A DNA stretch of 64,000 bases, taken from NCBI GenBank assembly GCA_022592435.1, contig JABYQS010000065.1, positions 1 through 64,000 on the forward strand. Direction: 5' to 3'. Made by a program: the position numbers and the translations under genes. This document shows positions 1-12,996 of the stretch, piece by piece. Positions within the stretch are counted from its first letter, which is position 1. Each line of letters opens with the position of its first letter. The notes below the pieces were generated by a model. The model was not told the DNA's origin. It made no database searches and saw only the letters and a program-made list of their open reading frames with translations. The DNA comes from Cerioporus squamosus. Taxonomy: Eukaryota > Basidiomycota > Agaricomycetes > Polyporales > Polyporaceae.

Positions 1-216
1 GATAACGATCCAGACGTGGCGGCGCTCGTTGAGGACGTGGACGCGGCGGTGCGCGATGACGATGGAGACGAGGTGCTGCACGAGGTGGACGCAGACGCGC
101 CAGTGCGCGATAACGATCCAGACGTGGCGGCGCTCGGTGAGGCCGTGGGCGCGGTAGTGTGCGCTGACGACACAGATGCGCTGGTGGGCGAGGATGCGCA
201 CGCAGGGTTGCCTGCG
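1..216 (-). repeat. 108-bp coding tandem repeat in nuclease tail
   Basis: The block starting at 1 recurs at 109 with the same opening 27 bases and then gradual divergence; a further partial unit lies near 413-441. The period of 108 is 36 codons, so the repeat is in frame with the minus-strand nuclease and encodes Ser/Thr/Ala-rich sequence. The array starts at the window edge, so its true length is unknown. Confidence 0.75.
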
Positions 217-2437
217 GCGGATGAAGACGGAGGGGTAAGGGAAAAGTACGAGTACAAAAAGGTGCGCGGGGACATCGGGGACATGCTGTCGCGCAACGAG
301 AATGTTGTTGCGGTGTGGCGTGAAGTTAGCTTGGACATGGTGGTGCACGAAGACCCAGACCCAGAGTTGCTGGCAGACGACGTTGGGCACGTAAGCTGGA
401 GGGGCGGAAGCATTGCGGTGCGCGATGACGATGGAGACGATGTGGTCTGAGCAGACGACGAGCATGCGTGGAGCGATAGTGACGACGAAGACGACGGCTT
501 GCAAGCCGACTTGTGCGCGTCCTGCACCGCGACGTTACCCTGAGACAGGCGCGGCTTCTTGCTAGGAGAAGCGCATTGCATCCTCTTACTAGGAATTGCC
601 CGCTTTGTCTTCTTCGTAGGTGTTGCCCTCTTCGTCTTCTTCGTAGGGGTAAGGCTAGATGCAGAGTCCTATAGAGAGATGAGTGCGAGTGATTACGGTG
701 GTAAGGCACAACGTACCACGCCACCTCGCAAGTCGCGTCCACCCTGGCCGTAGTTGTAACCCTCCGTCTTGTAGGCTGGTGTGATGAGCCAAGGACGAGC
801 ACGCTCGAGGATAACCGCCGGGACTTGCATTGAAAGCGGCTCCTTGCTCTCCCGAAGTGCGTCTCCTTCAAGCAATTTGGCGGTTGAAGAGTAAGGCCGG
901 GTGCCGTATAGAGCGTTCTTGACGACATCTCCAAGGCCAAGGTCTATCACCTTCACGCGACACATGGCATACCCAGAGGCTGGTGACTTTCCAACGGACT
1001 CAACCGATAGGTCAAGGAGCGGATGCGCCCGACCAACCTGTAGGATATATGTAAGACACAGGCGGTAGGTGAGTGATGCGGACTAACCCTTGATGTGATG
1101 CCTTCGTGACTGAGACCCTCGCGCACCAGCATTCGGACAACCTCATCCGGCCAAAGCGCAGATCGGAATGTCTGAACAAGCTCCGCCGTGCTTCCCCAGC
1201 CAAAGAACGTCTCACAGGCAGTGCCGAGCCGCCCGAAATCCATCGCTCGCGGCTGGAGCACAGCTTCATAGGCAGAGGGCGGGAGAAGAGCTGGCGTAGC
1301 AAACAATCTTGCAGCCTCAACCTTGGGGAACGTCGCCGGGACGTTGGCGGCCAGTCGTGGACTCTTGCGACCGATGTGTTTGCCGGGATCGTCACGGAGA
1401 CGGACCCGAACCTGATCGCGCCAGCCTTGAAGGTAGATTGAGAGCTGATCGTCATCATATGTGTCGAGCGCGCGCCGAAGGACACGCCCAAGGCCGTACC
1501 GCACCAAACCTGCGGCAATCTGAGCTCCGCAGTTCCGTAGTCCACACTGTGTTTAGCCGTGTTAGAGACAACATGCTTGACAAAGAAGAACGCCATACCT
1601 CATCATAATCACATCCTACCAGGAGCGCGAAGAGAAGCAAGTCGTCCTCGGAAAACCCGGTCTTGTCAAGGACCTTGCTCCTCCGGTAGACCGTCACCTT
1701 GTCGGAACCCGCGCGCTTGAAGCTGGGACTGTGTATGCAAAGTCAGTATATGACCACATGTGAGCAGTGGCAACGTACTTGCGAATGATGACGGCTGCGC
1801 CGAAGATGAGGGTGTCGCTGTCATCGGTCATGACCGCATCGATGAGACCGAGCGAGCTCATCTTTGCCAGCTCGGCCTCAGCCTCGCCAGCAGCCTAAAC
1901 ATAGGGGTGTGAGCAAATACTACGACCCTGCTGAGAAATGCGTACCTCAAGCCATGCGAATCCAAATGCCTCGACGAGACGTCGGAACCCGTCGGTCAAC
2001 CACACCGGAGGTAGCTTGACCTGTTTACCTCTCTTGTAGGCGGGACGATGAGGGCCGTCGGCGACAAACACGGCGTGGATCGGTCTTTCAGCAAGCATGG
2101 CGAGGCGGGAAAAGAGGTGGTAGAGTTCAGGGTTTTCCCCACTCTGCGCATGGCCGGCCGAGAACTGGTGTAACATGGATTGCATCCAGATACTACGAGA
2201 TAGTTGGCGACGGTAAATAAACGACCGGAAATATAACGTAGAGATACTCACCTGGAGTCAATACCAACATAGTACAACCGCTCTGCACGTAAACCCTCGA
2301 ACCCCTCCCGTAGCGCGAGCGTCCTTAGAGACCAGGTCTCCGATGCGCCTTCGACGAGCTGTAGCAGCCTATCGTGTCAGAGTCATCGAAGACGCGTCTG
2401 TACTCAGGCGTACCTTCCAAAGTCCTGGTACTCCCAT
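1..2437 (-). CDS. GEN1/XPG-family structure-specific endonuclease, partial at left edge
   Basis: The start is the ATG at 2435-2437, opening with MGVPGLWK, the XPG/FEN1/GEN1 amino terminus whose Gly2 is conserved. Eight exons fit in frame: 2414-2437, 2252-2358, 1946-2192, 1779-1894, 1599-1728, 1088-1519, 717-1037 and 668 to the edge. Active-site motifs appear in family order: VGIDSS, VADGP followed by a Lys-rich turn, the acidic helix AAGEAEAELA, TDDSDTLIFG and VGCDYDE. These carboxylates bind Mg2+ in XPG nucleases that cut flaps, bubbles or Holliday junctions. The protein continues into a Ser/Thr/Ala-rich disordered tail with three basic repeats (TPTKKTKRA type), a likely nuclear localisation region. 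The layout resembles fungal Gen1/Yen1-like proteins more than Rad27, but the substrate is inferred. The stop lies outside the window. Transcribed divergently from the MFS permease. Confidence 0.88.
570..656 (-). repeat. 27-bp coding repeat (basic TPTKKTKRA units)
   Basis: Two close and one diverged copy of a 9-residue basic unit occur immediately after the last splice acceptor of the nuclease gene. The lysine/arginine clusters look like nuclear localisation signals. Confidence 0.7.
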
Positions 2438-4084
2438 GTTGATTGCAGTAGATTTGAAGAAAAGTAGAGTGGTTGAGAAGGTTTGTTGTCGGTCACGACG
2501 GGGGAATCGACTTGTATATGAGCAGGCGGAGGGAACAGGAGGAGGCGGATGGCGGACGACATGGCGGATAGAGTGCGGGTGTGGCGAGATCCGAGAGACC
2601 GTAAATCCGAGAGACTGCAAATCCCGGATGAAGATCGAGCTGCGAGGAGTGAAATGGCGGGAGGTCCTGCGAGAGAGGAGGGCGTCGCAGCGAGCTGCGA
2701 GGTCTCGGATTCGCAGTCTTCGTGTGAACTTTGCGGTCTCAACAGCACGTGCATTGTTAACACCGTATCGCGGCCTGGCGCAGGCGCCTGCCGGTCGCGT
2801 ACAAGCATCCGCCGTCGAGTGTAACAAGCGCGTTGTTACGTGTCCTTCGCTGGCTACCAACACACAGCTCTCTTCCATCTATCCCTACATCGACACGTCG
2901 AGTCACAGCCGCGCGGCCCTGGGCAATGCGAGGTAAGTCCGTCGAGTTTGGTTTCTTGTGCATGGTGCCACAGAGTGGCTAGCGCTACTACCGTACTGGT
3001 AGTAGTAGTTAGTAAGTATGCTGTCCCGTCCCGCGTGTTGCCAGACACCTTAGCAACAGATGGATCATCGCAGAGCTGCAGGCCAGGAGCTTACTCGGCT
3101 CGAGCTCGGCGATGATTCAGAGCTGCCCTCGCCTCATGATCCTCCAGTGCTATCTACCTAAGTAATTCTGCCAAGCGCCGCCCCGACAAAGTCCGCGCCC
3201 ATCCTCCCGTCCAGCGCTCTTGCTTCCTCCGGCACTCGGGGTCCTCCGCCGGCGCACGGACGCTTGGCTTGGCGTCGGCAGGGGACCAGAATGCCGCTTA
3301 AGTCAGCTAGCCGGGGGACTGTTAATCAACCCCATCGCAGCTTTACTTCTCATGCCATGGTCGACCTCTCTGACGTGGACTACATCTCAGTAGTGCTAGA
3401 CTTTGTGTCGTCACGATGAAAGTTTAGACTACTCTAGGGTTTCTTGAGATAATGCGCGCACCGGTTTCCAAACACCAAGTTGCAAGACGCAACGGGACGA
3501 TTATGTTCATGTCAATGATCATGATGTTAAGAACCTGGTGAGCACCGTTTCGTTCGTCACCTGGCCATACTTTGGATGTTGTGACAGATACATGGAGCTA
3601 AGAGCTAACTGTGCGGTGAGAAGCACAAGAACCTCGGGCCGTGCACCAGAGTTCGAGTCCATTCGTGCAAGTCCCTATATAGCTGAAGTAGTAGGAAGCC
3701 TGCCTCGTCATACGAGGCTATACGAGGCCTCGCCACGGTCTGGGACTCGACCGCTATAGCACCCAAGCAAAATTGCAAGTATGCTTGTGAATGCTGGACG
3801 CTCCTCCACCCTTGGACGGCCTGCTGTTGCCATCTCTGTTCCCACCGAGAAGACGCGTCAAGGTTCACGGGTGGTGTGTGAGGAAACCGCCTCCAATGCA
3901 GAAGGTACACCGCTCCAGGATATATTGGACGGCACCATATGACCCGGCCACATCATTATGGCTCCTTCTTGAAGATGTGCCTATGCCATATTTACGCGTG
4001 GAACGAGGTCAGCCTACTTAAGATGACTCCGATGCTGAGCTTGATGTGAGTAGCTTGTCCTCCCACTCAGCTTCGAGTCCAGAG
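2438..4084. other. Divergent intergenic region, no gene supported
   Basis: This is the spacer between the divergent nuclease and MFS permease. It should hold both promoters. A plus-strand reading frame at 2343-2936 ends at a plausible splice donor near 2935, but no start or continuing exon fits. No tRNA or clear repeat was seen. Confidence 0.5.
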
Positions 4085-5867
4085 ATGATCTGTGATACAG
4101 GTCGTCGCGACGCGAGCAACGTAGAAGATGGCCGTCCTTTCGGAGAGAAGGACGATGAAAAGGACCCTTCCATCGCGCACTATGAGGATGTTGCAGAAAA
4201 GACGAGTGTTGCGTACGTCGTGGATCCTGATGCCGAACGGAGGTACGTCTCCATGTTGGGCCGCAACAACACAGCTTAATATCAATCGTCTGCGTCAGGC
4301 TGGTCAGGCGCATCGACTTGCGGATGGTCACTATGTCAACGTTCATGTACATGCTATGTTTCATTGATCGCTTCAACATCGTACGCGCCGTCTGTCCTTC
4401 GCGCTCCCACCTCAGCTCACCAGTTCACGTACAGGGCAATGCGAAGATCCTCAACAGTGACACTGGGGACTCGTTACAACAGTCCCTGAACCTCTCGGAG
4501 AAGCAATACCTCATCGCGCTCATGGTCTTCTTTGTGGCCTACACCAGTCTTCGAGACGCCGTCCAACTACCTGCTCAAGAAGTACAGACCAAGCCGCTGG
4601 TTCGCCTTCCTGATGGTTGTGTGGGGTGCCATGACTATGCTCATCGCCGCCACGCGGAACTACGCGGGCCTGATCGCCACCCGTTTCCTCCTCGGCACCT
4701 TCGAAGCAGGGCTCTTCCCCGGCATCATCTATTGCCTCACGTTCTGGTACAAGCCAAACGAGCGTGCCGTCCGCGTTGCACTGGTGCTCGCCGGTGCGAC
4801 GTTAGGCGGGGCCTTCGGGAGCGCCATCGCATACGGGATTGGCAAGGTCAACGGTGCCCACGGATTGGAAGCATGGCGTTGGCTATTCATCATCGAGGGC
4901 ATCCCAGCATGCGCACTGGCCCCCCTCGTCCTCATGTATTACCCCGACTATCCCGAGACGGTCTCATGGCTCTCTCCTGAGGAGCGGGAGCTGGCCGTCG
5001 AGCGTATCAAAGGCGTCGCATCCCTCGGGCACGCGAAGATCACGTGGGAGGAGGCACGGGAGACCCTCTTCGACTGGAGGTTGTACCTGCATCACTACAT
5101 CTGGATCGCATACTCCGTCGGGTTCTCCAGCATCTCGCTCTTCACGCCCACAGTCGTGCAAGGCCTCGGATTCCAGGGACTCAGTGCGCAGCTGTTCACC
5201 GTCCCGCCGTACGCGATCGCGTTCTGCGTGGTCACCGCCGTCGCAGGGATTGCCGACCGGTACGAGATCCGTTCGTGGTGCTCTGTGTGCTCTTTCGCCA
5301 TCTGCGGGGCCAGCTTCCTGATCGAAGGTATGTACGCGCAGTCGTTCTCTCCGCGGAGATCCGCGAGTGACGACACTACTGCGTGCTGACCGGGCCGACG
5401 TCCTTGTTTCCCAATCTCGCAGGCTCGCTTCCCGCGACTGCATTCGCCGCCCGCTACGCGGTGCTGTGCATCGCCGTCTCCTTCGCGTTCTCCATCTCGG
5501 GGCCCACCCTCAGCTGGCTCACAGCGAACCTCCGAGGCACCGGGGCCTCCACGCTCGCAGTGCCGCTCAACGGGTCGTTCGCGACCTTCGGCCAAATCGT
5601 CGGTACGCCCACATCTCCCGCTGCCCGCCTCCCTCCGACCTCGTGATGGTGACATGCCACGCGAGCTGGGATATCAACTGATGCGACGGGGTGCACATTG
5701 CAGGGATATTCATATACAAGAGCTCGGAGTCCCCGGGGTTCCCCACCGGGCACTATACGAATGCCGGCTTCATGTTCTCCGGAGCACTCGCGGGGCTCGT
5801 CTTGCGCTACGTCTACGCGAGGCGCAACCGCAGGCTTGCTGCGGGCGAGCCGAGATGGAGGCTGTAA
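4085..5867 (+). CDS. MFS permease, anion:cation symporter (allantoate permease-like) family
   Basis: Five exons: 4085-4242, 4299-4380, 4435-5327, 5423-5602 and 5704-5867. The amino terminus is acidic and cytosolic. The first membrane helix carries CFIDRFNIGNAKI, matching the DRxNIGNA signature of Dal5/Tna1/Vht1-type carriers. Later landmarks are ETPSN, the RFLLGTFEAGLFPG helix, FWYKPNERA and about twelve hydrophobic segments, consistent with a plasma-membrane proton symporter for organic anions or vitamins; the substrate cannot be read from sequence. The ATG at 4085 is the first in frame; open codons reach back to 4022, so an upstream exon is possible. Near 4545 the frame shifts by one extra base exactly where FFVAYT should continue into VFETPSN. 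No intron can explain this, so it is either a consensus error or an inactivating mutation. Confidence 0.82.
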
Positions 5868-8800
5868 GTAGATCGTGGTGCGCGGCGGTCGGCCAAGCGA
5901 GGCATCATGCATCATGTGTGGGTGGTCCTTGTATTCTTCGCCACGCATCTTGCGACCAGATCGCCGACTGAAGTCGCTTCAGTGATATTCTAGCCGCGCC
6001 GACGAGCAGTTCGTCGGCCACCCGAGGGTAGTGAGAGATGCGGGGCGGTGTGGCTCATACATAGGACAGGACCGATGTGTCTCTGTCAGGGAAGGTTCAC
6101 TCGGCTTCCTTGCCTTTACTGTTGTACTATACAGCATCCCATCCCCGCAATGTTCCTGGTCATGACGTGAATACCGGTATGAGGAAAAGATAAAGAATGC
6201 GATCGAAGTATGCCCGTATTCCCCACGATCCGGGTCGGATAGAAGTCCACGTCGGACCCAATCACCAGTGCTGAAGCCACATCCACCCGTCAACGTGCAC
6301 GCTCGCGCTGTGAGCGCGCCGCAATGCAGCCCAATCCTGAGGGATGATGCATACGTCCCGAGCCACTGCCCGCGTGTCGGAGAGCCGCGTGTGGCCGCGA
6401 CCGCGGCGATCTGAGAATCACGCCAGGCTGAGTTGTGTCTCCGCTGATGAATTGACTGGGGCGCTCCCGAGACCTCCTTGGCGTGCGTTTGCGAGAGTCC
6501 GGATATCCATGATATGTGCGCCCTGCGAGCACAGGAAAAGCCGGTACTCGTAGGGTATCATGGGAGTTAACCATCTACACGTGTGGCCACGGGGTATCCC
6601 GCTGGCCGCCACAATCGCACTACTCCCGCTGGTACTTCTGCAATATTGGATTCCTGTGGCGAGTTGGGAAGGAGTACACAGGTACTAGTGGAAGATACCA
6701 AGCTTTCCGAGTCTTCTGACGGCCCGAGGGTTAGCGACCCTTCGCTCTATGACGACGGGCAGGTGGTCGAACCGACGCCGCCTTCAACGCTCTCAAGCAC
6801 CGGTGCTTGCGCCCCCGGTCTCGGCTGTCTGGAGAGACGAGGGCGAGAGTCGCAAAATGTCTGTAAGCGAGCCGAGATGATGGCGAGGAGAGATCTGGGC
6901 GGCCCCGCCTACCACCAGGATACACTTAGCCGACGCAATCTCTGGTAGGATCTCTATTTCTGTTCTGCGCACCTGCGCCTACACACGCCACCGCGGCATC
7001 ACACCGCGGATGCTCGGGCTCCTATGCCATGCGGGTGACACGAAGAAGAAGTTAATGCCTCGCCGCTGGAGGTCCTGGGCTTCGCATAGTACTGTGCGGT
7101 TAACCATAGGTGAAGCCTTGAGGAGATGTTGACTTCCCAAAGAGTCGACGATGTCTACGACATGTAGCAATGACATGCGTTTGACATCCTGGTCCGGCAC
7201 AAGACATATCTCCAGCAGCAGAAGCTGCGGCTGACTTGAGGTCCGCTAATGAGAGGAGCATCGGGTATGTGACCGTATGTCCAGCCAGTAGCGCTGATGC
7301 TGGACCGGCCGCGTGTAGCCGTACTGTTCACTCTTCCTGTCCTGGGTCCTCGCTTTGTATTCGTGTCGTCTACTTCCCCGCCTCCTCGACGAATCCCGAG
7401 GCGGCGATGACCGTCGACGCTGCCGCAGCCGTCTGAACCCGACGCGGCGACGCAGGTCCCGTCCAGCCTTGCTTGACCGCCGTGTTCTCTGATTGCTCTG
7501 AGCCCGGAGTACCAAGCCGTCAATGCCTGCGCGACTGTGTAGGCGTAACTTTGCGCTGATGAACCTGCATGACGCCCACGGAGTTTGAGCGAGGACGCCA
7601 GGCGAGGCTGCGCAGCGGTCATCGCGGTCGTGAACCCGCTTTCCAAGCCACGGCAGGAAGGGCTTGGATCACCGCCAGATAAGTTGGGTGTGTACCGCTC
7701 GGGTGCCCAAGGAGGTGCCTTTGTTCTGCTCGGAAGCGTTAGCCACCACCCGGGTCCCGCCAGGCACGGCCGGGCGGCGCCAGTGAATTTCGAGATCACG
7801 CTCAAGCTCACCTCGTGCCTTGCGAAATCTTCACTCAGGTGCTGACCAGCGCTGCGAAGAGGGCTCGCTCCACAAGAACGAGGCTCAAAGAGCGCGCCCA
7901 GAGCGGGCACGAGACGTGCCAGGCGCAGATGTGAAGATTGGCATGGTATGTAAGTTCTGAAAGCGGAGGAGTATTAGTAGCGATCACTAACGGAGCGCCC
8001 AAGATGGCAACTCTAACGCGTCGCAAATACAATGGAATCGCCGGGCTCGTGCTGTACGTTTTGTGACACGGGGCGGACAAGGAGAAGAAGGACAGCGTTG
8101 GCGAGATTGCTGCGCCCCGAGCTGGGAAGTCAAGGTAATGGCCATAACATGGGACAATGAGACCGTCGGGCGAACCAGACGTTCTACGGTAGAACGTGAT
8201 GCACCGGACCGGCGGCGTTCATACTTGTGACCGTCGTCCACGTTGGCGAGGTGGACGTCGACGACAGATCTATCGATGATCCGGTCCAGGAAAGACTCTA
8301 AAAGCCGGCGGTTAACTTCCAAGCACGTCCGGGCCTGCTGGATCGCCGAGGTTCTCCGGGACTGAAATGCTTGGTGATTCGAGGTGGTTTCTCCCGGTGT
8401 GATAGGCTTCGCAGGAGTCGGGATGGCCTGGTGGCTGTTGTTGGGACACTTCTGTTGCATTAGTTGCACGGAGCGCCGTCATATTGGGGCAACGTACCGT
8501 GTAATGTGATGCGGTTAGAGAGGTGTGGGCGCAGTCAATCATGCAGATTCATGGTGGAACGGTCCGGTGGATGACAGGAGGCACTGCAGCGACAGTCAGA
8601 CATGTATACCATCAGGCACATTCATGCAGGCAAGCGTTCAGCGCTCGGCGCTTGGTGCATAGTTGCGTCCTCGTAGGACTCTGGTGAGCGGCAAGAGTGG
8701 TCACTAGAACTCCGCCAGGGCACGAACAGCGCGTTGTGGGTGTGCGGCGTTCGAGAGACGAACATAATTGGAAGACGATGTGTGCGAGCGTGGCGCCGGC

Positions 8801-9154
8801 GGCGATTGGGCAGGCGGACGCGCAGCCGGCGGTGTGCGCGACGGCGGCAGCGCTGCGGCAGCGCTGGCGGGCGGTGAGAGCAGGCAGGATCTGTTCTGCG
8901 CTGTTCTGCTCTGACGGAAGCGGACGGCGAGTATAAAGCGTTGCGAGCCTCGAGGACGGCTCTGAAACACGGCCAGCTCGCCCCAAATCGGGCACAAGAG
9001 CGGGCGGCCACGTGGGAAAGCTTCCCTCCCATTGTGCTCTCCGCTGGGCTCGCCTGCTACTTACCTCCCCCTCCTCCTCCAAGCGCATGTCTTCTCGATA
9101 ACTCCTGCTCTGGCCTCTGCGATCTGCCTCGCCCAGCAAACACACTCCGTTTCC
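5868..9154. other. 3.3-kb intergenic region, no supported gene
   Basis: Several long open frames occur on both strands (for example 7155-7910 and 7987-8469, minus), but none shows a recognised domain, consistent codon use or a splice-compatible partner. The right end is the promoter and CT-rich leader of the gene starting at 9155, with a TATAAA at 8932-8937. Confidence 0.5.
8932..8937 (+). promoter_or_regulatory. TATA box candidate for the gene at 9155
   Basis: A TATAAA lies about 220 bases upstream of the ATG and is followed by a pyrimidine-rich leader, which is common in basidiomycete promoters. Confidence 0.4.
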
Positions 9155-12100
9155 ATGTTTCACTTCAGACGCAGCGACGCCCCGTCCCAGCCCCAGCCCG
9201 AAAAACCCAATTCTCGTCCTCGGAGTCTCTCCAGCAGGCCGCCGTCCTCGTCTTCCTCCTCCTCCCTCGCCAACGCCCCCCTCCTCCAGCGCCGTGCGCC
9301 CCTTGCCCCGCTTGATCCTCAGTCCACCAACGCGCCCCTCGCTGACGATCAGATGTCCTCCGCCTCGTCGTCATCTTCGTTCCTAGGTTACAATCCTGCC
9401 GACAACTCTCAGGACCCCGACCCTGCTCGCTCGTACATCGGGAGACCCATCATCTCACGTACCCCTACCGATGACCTCAGCGGCAATCTTCCCTCTACTT
9501 CCAGACGTAGATCCATCCCGAACCAGTACGTACAGTTCTTTCCTGCCCGCCGTGTCAAGTCCTACATTCCTCTTACAGGGCACAATCTACCAGCACAACT
9601 GTGTCACGTCCACCGCTACTCCAGGCCCTCAGACCCCTTCCACGACGCGCAACGCACACACCTTCCTCCTCGATCACTTCTTCGCGACGTCCCTCCCTTC
9701 CTACCATCCTCCATCAGCCGACGACCAAATCCTTGCCACCACCACCTCTCCCGAACGACAATGCCCATCTGAGTCCTCCCGACGACATCTACTCGAATTT
9801 ATCTACATTTACCTTCGGTGCCGCTCGATCAAACCCTCCGCGGCGCACAGAATTAATAAGCCCGTTCACTGTCTCCAACCCTCCGGGTGCGGATCGCACG
9901 CCCCGACAATCGGTGTCTGGCTCTAGCAGTCGGACACGTACGCCCAGAGTACAGACCAAGGACGTTGAGGAGGGAGAGCGAGCGGACGACGAGGACGTCG
10001 AGGAGGCGGCGAGGCAGAATCGAGCGAAGATGCGTGCCATTGACGACGGTACGCGTCGACCTTCCCTCCCTGTCAACGCACAATCTGGTCCTTCGAGCTC
10101 GCCCTCCCCTCCGCGCCATGACACTGACTCTGAAGCGGAGCCCGACTCGGCCACAACCTACGACGACGACGGAGAGGACCTTGACACCGATGTCGAGTTC
10201 GACTATCGCATCGCATCTCGCGATGACGTCTCCGATACGGCTTCTTTGCACACCTTTGGGGGAGGATCCGAGTATTATGCACCCATAGGGCCTGCACGAA
10301 ACGAGCCATTGGCCGTCGCCGACAGCTTGCTCGACGGGGAGGGGGAGGAGAGAGAGAATGTCGGTGCCGGTGAGTCTTCGCCTGTCACGTTCACCCGAGT
10401 ACGCGACGCGGAGGCAAGCCAGAGCTCGCACTCTTCGCCTCCGCAATCTCGGCGTGGAAGTCTCCCATGGAGTCCCGGAGCACCGATCCCCAATGCTCGC
10501 GATCGCGAGGACAGCGAAGTGACGATCCTCGCGGGAAGGCGCATGAGTCGCGGCATAAATGATGAGCATCCCATCGGCCCCTCCCCGGTCGCGCGAAGTA
10601 CGAGCCAACCGACCTCGCCTTCGGACTGGCACGCCTTGGAAGCTCAGCTGCAACAGGGCGAACACATACAGCTAAAGCAGGAAGGAGAGGAGCAGGCGGC
10701 GGCGGACGCCTTCGTGAGTGACACTTACGAGGGTTTCAACCTTCAATACATCCTCGGCGACGGTCTGCGTCGGTCGTGGTCGTCTGGCGCACCGTCATAC
10801 ATCGCCCCAGCATCGGATTCGCGTCGACCGAGCACCTCTATCGTGCCCTGGGAAGCTCACTCAATATCAAGTGGTCGGCGCTCGAGTACGACGACGATGA
10901 GCGACGACCCGTTCACATCTCAGCTTCGTAAGCTGGACAAGGGCTACACCCGACGTAGGGAGGAGTGGAGTTTCAGGAAGGAGACGGCGGACGGCCCGGG
11001 ACAGGCGGCGATACGGGCAGGAAGGCCGGCTGTTCATGAGCTGTGGAGACATCAGTATGTCGGTAGATTCAAGGTGGACAAGCAGTGGACAGAACGTACG
11101 CACCTGGTCCAAATCCCTGTTCTGATGGTTTCTAACATCTGCGCATACAGACCCTTCAAAGGCGCCCACGCAGCGTATCAATGTCCGACATATCAACGAC
11201 CCTTTCTCTCGAGGAAACACACGAGGTGGTCCACACTCCATCATCCACCGGCACTCACGGGCGGTCGCGTTCAGTATCTTCCGCAAGTACGGCTTGTTCG
11301 GTCGTACGCACAAACCGGGAGGAACCTCGTTCCATGTCCACACGAGTGGAACCATCTTGCTGGCGACGATGGACGTGCAGGCGCAATTCACGAGCACGCG
11401 CACGACCAGCCAGCTGAACACGCACAATCTGCTCAGCGATGGGACGTCGCGGGGGAAGGACCGAGAGGACGGCGAGAAGTCCAAGGACAGGGAGAAGATG
11501 AAGGACGAGAAGAAGGCCAAGGAGAAGGAGAAGGCAAAGAGGCAGTCGCAGAAGGCCACTATCAGCGCTACGTCGGACACGTCGACGTCGAGTCAGACTG
11601 CCAGCGTTGGCAGCGTCGCCAGCCACGCAACGAGCAAGGTGACTGATGAGGACAGCCCAATGGGGCGGCCTGCGGGATCCTCTCCATCTTCTGTCCCCGT
11701 CTCTCCGACGCTTGCCGGCTCGTCTTTCTCTGCCGTTGCCACTACAAGCTATGCCCCCTCCATCACGACCACTAGGTTCTCAATCCGGGAATCTATCGAG
11801 ACCCGTTCTCCTGCGTCGTCCATGGACGTCGCGATGTCCCCCGCGGATCGACTGGGCCCTTCGATCGCCCGAATCCCTCTGCGTGAGGACGACAACATGG
11901 AGCTTGACGACGACGAGCAGCTCATCCATTCACGCACGTCCCATGCGGAAGCGTTTGCCACGCTCGACTCGACCAGCATCGAGTACCTCCGAGGGCGCTC
12001 GGAGCATCACGTCGACCACGATCACTCTGGCGGCGGCCTCATGGAGCGACTCGCGCGGCGGATCCGTGGCCAAAACATCCGCGTCTCCTCTGGGAAGCCA

Positions 12101-12996
12101 GCTGGGCCCTCGCCCGACGTCCCCTTTACGCCCACGCTGCCCCCGTGGGTAACGCTCGCCCCGCGATCGAAGCAGGAGGAACGCGAACGCGTCATCCAGA
12201 ACCTGAACGAGTCGTTCAAGGACGTGGGACTGCTCCCGACGTTCAAGTCGGCGCATCGTGGGGAGCGCAGCAAGGGCAAGCAGCCCATGAAGAACCACGC
12301 CGGCGTGAACGTATTCGAGGAGGTGCCCCCGGACGCGCTGCACATGCTCCTGCCGCTGTGGCCGTGCAACACGGACGACGCGTCGACGGTGCCGGGCGAG
12401 GACCCGAACAAGTACGTGATCCCCGTCGAGGAGCGGCAGTACCTCATCGTGTACTACGTGCCGTTCGACGAGCGCAAGGACAAGAACACGAACAGGAAGA
12501 AGGGCGACGCGAACAAGAAGCGTTCCCGCGCGGACTCGCTCGCGGCGTCCGCTGCAGCGTCGCCCAGGATGAAAGGCATTCCCAAGTCCGCATTCCGTGT
12601 GTGCGCGCGCCTGGTCTCGTACCACGACTTCCTGGGGACGGGCGTGCGGCTCCCGAGCGAGGGCCTCACGATCACGGGCTCTATGGCGGAGGCTATGGCG
12701 GACCTGCCCCCGCGTCGATCCGCGAGAAGCATCCCGGGGACATGGTCATCGGCGTGTGCTCGGGCAGGGACAGGGACATCGAGTTCATCCCCGAGGGCCT
12801 GGCATGCGTCGGGCTGTGCACCGCCGTCGAGGAGCAGCCGCCGCAGCCGCCGTCGCCCGTCCACGAGGAGGAGATGATGGACGAGGTCGACCCGGTATTC
12901 ACGCTCACCCCCATCGGGCGTGCGGCCGTCGAGATGGCGTGGCTGGGGTGCTTGGCGATCACGTTCTCGGATGTGAACCCGCCGTCGATGAAATGA
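9155..12996 (+). CDS. Large disordered fungal protein of unknown function
   Basis: Three exons: 9155-9525, 9579-11095 and 11151-12996, about 1,240 codons. The first 600 residues are Ser/Pro-rich with acidic runs and look disordered. An ordered block follows near residues 640-700 (containing INDPFSRGNTRGGPHS and FRKYGLFGRTHKPGG), then a Lys/Glu-rich charged helix and an ordered C-terminal region that includes PVEERQYLIVYYVPFDER and GDMVIGVCSGRDRDIEF. I do not recognise the family. The reading frame breaks once: at the C5 run 12707-12711 one base seems missing, joining ADLPP to ASIREKHPG. Exon 3 is correspondingly not a multiple of three. An 82-base GT-AG intron at 12643-12724 would also restore frame but would remove sensible protein and has a poor donor. 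It converges on the next gene. Confidence 0.72.

Noticed and set aside
16..450. Acidic Asp/Val/Ala-rich plus-strand frame
   Set aside because: It is the antisense of the Ser/Thr/Ala-rich repeat tail of the nuclease gene, and its acidic composition follows from that.
3645..3660. tRNA B-box-like GTTCGAGTCC
   Set aside because: No A-box or cloverleaf fits upstream, so it was not called as a tRNA.
7155..7910. 251-codon minus-strand frame
   Set aside because: Composition is not protein-like, no domain is recognisable and the opposite strand is also partly open; long frames are common in GC-rich noncoding DNA.
12643..12724. 82-base intron that would remove the 12707 frame break
   Set aside because: The donor GTGCGG is weak and the removed sequence reads as good protein continuous with both sides; a missing base in the C5 run is simpler, though cDNA could reverse this.
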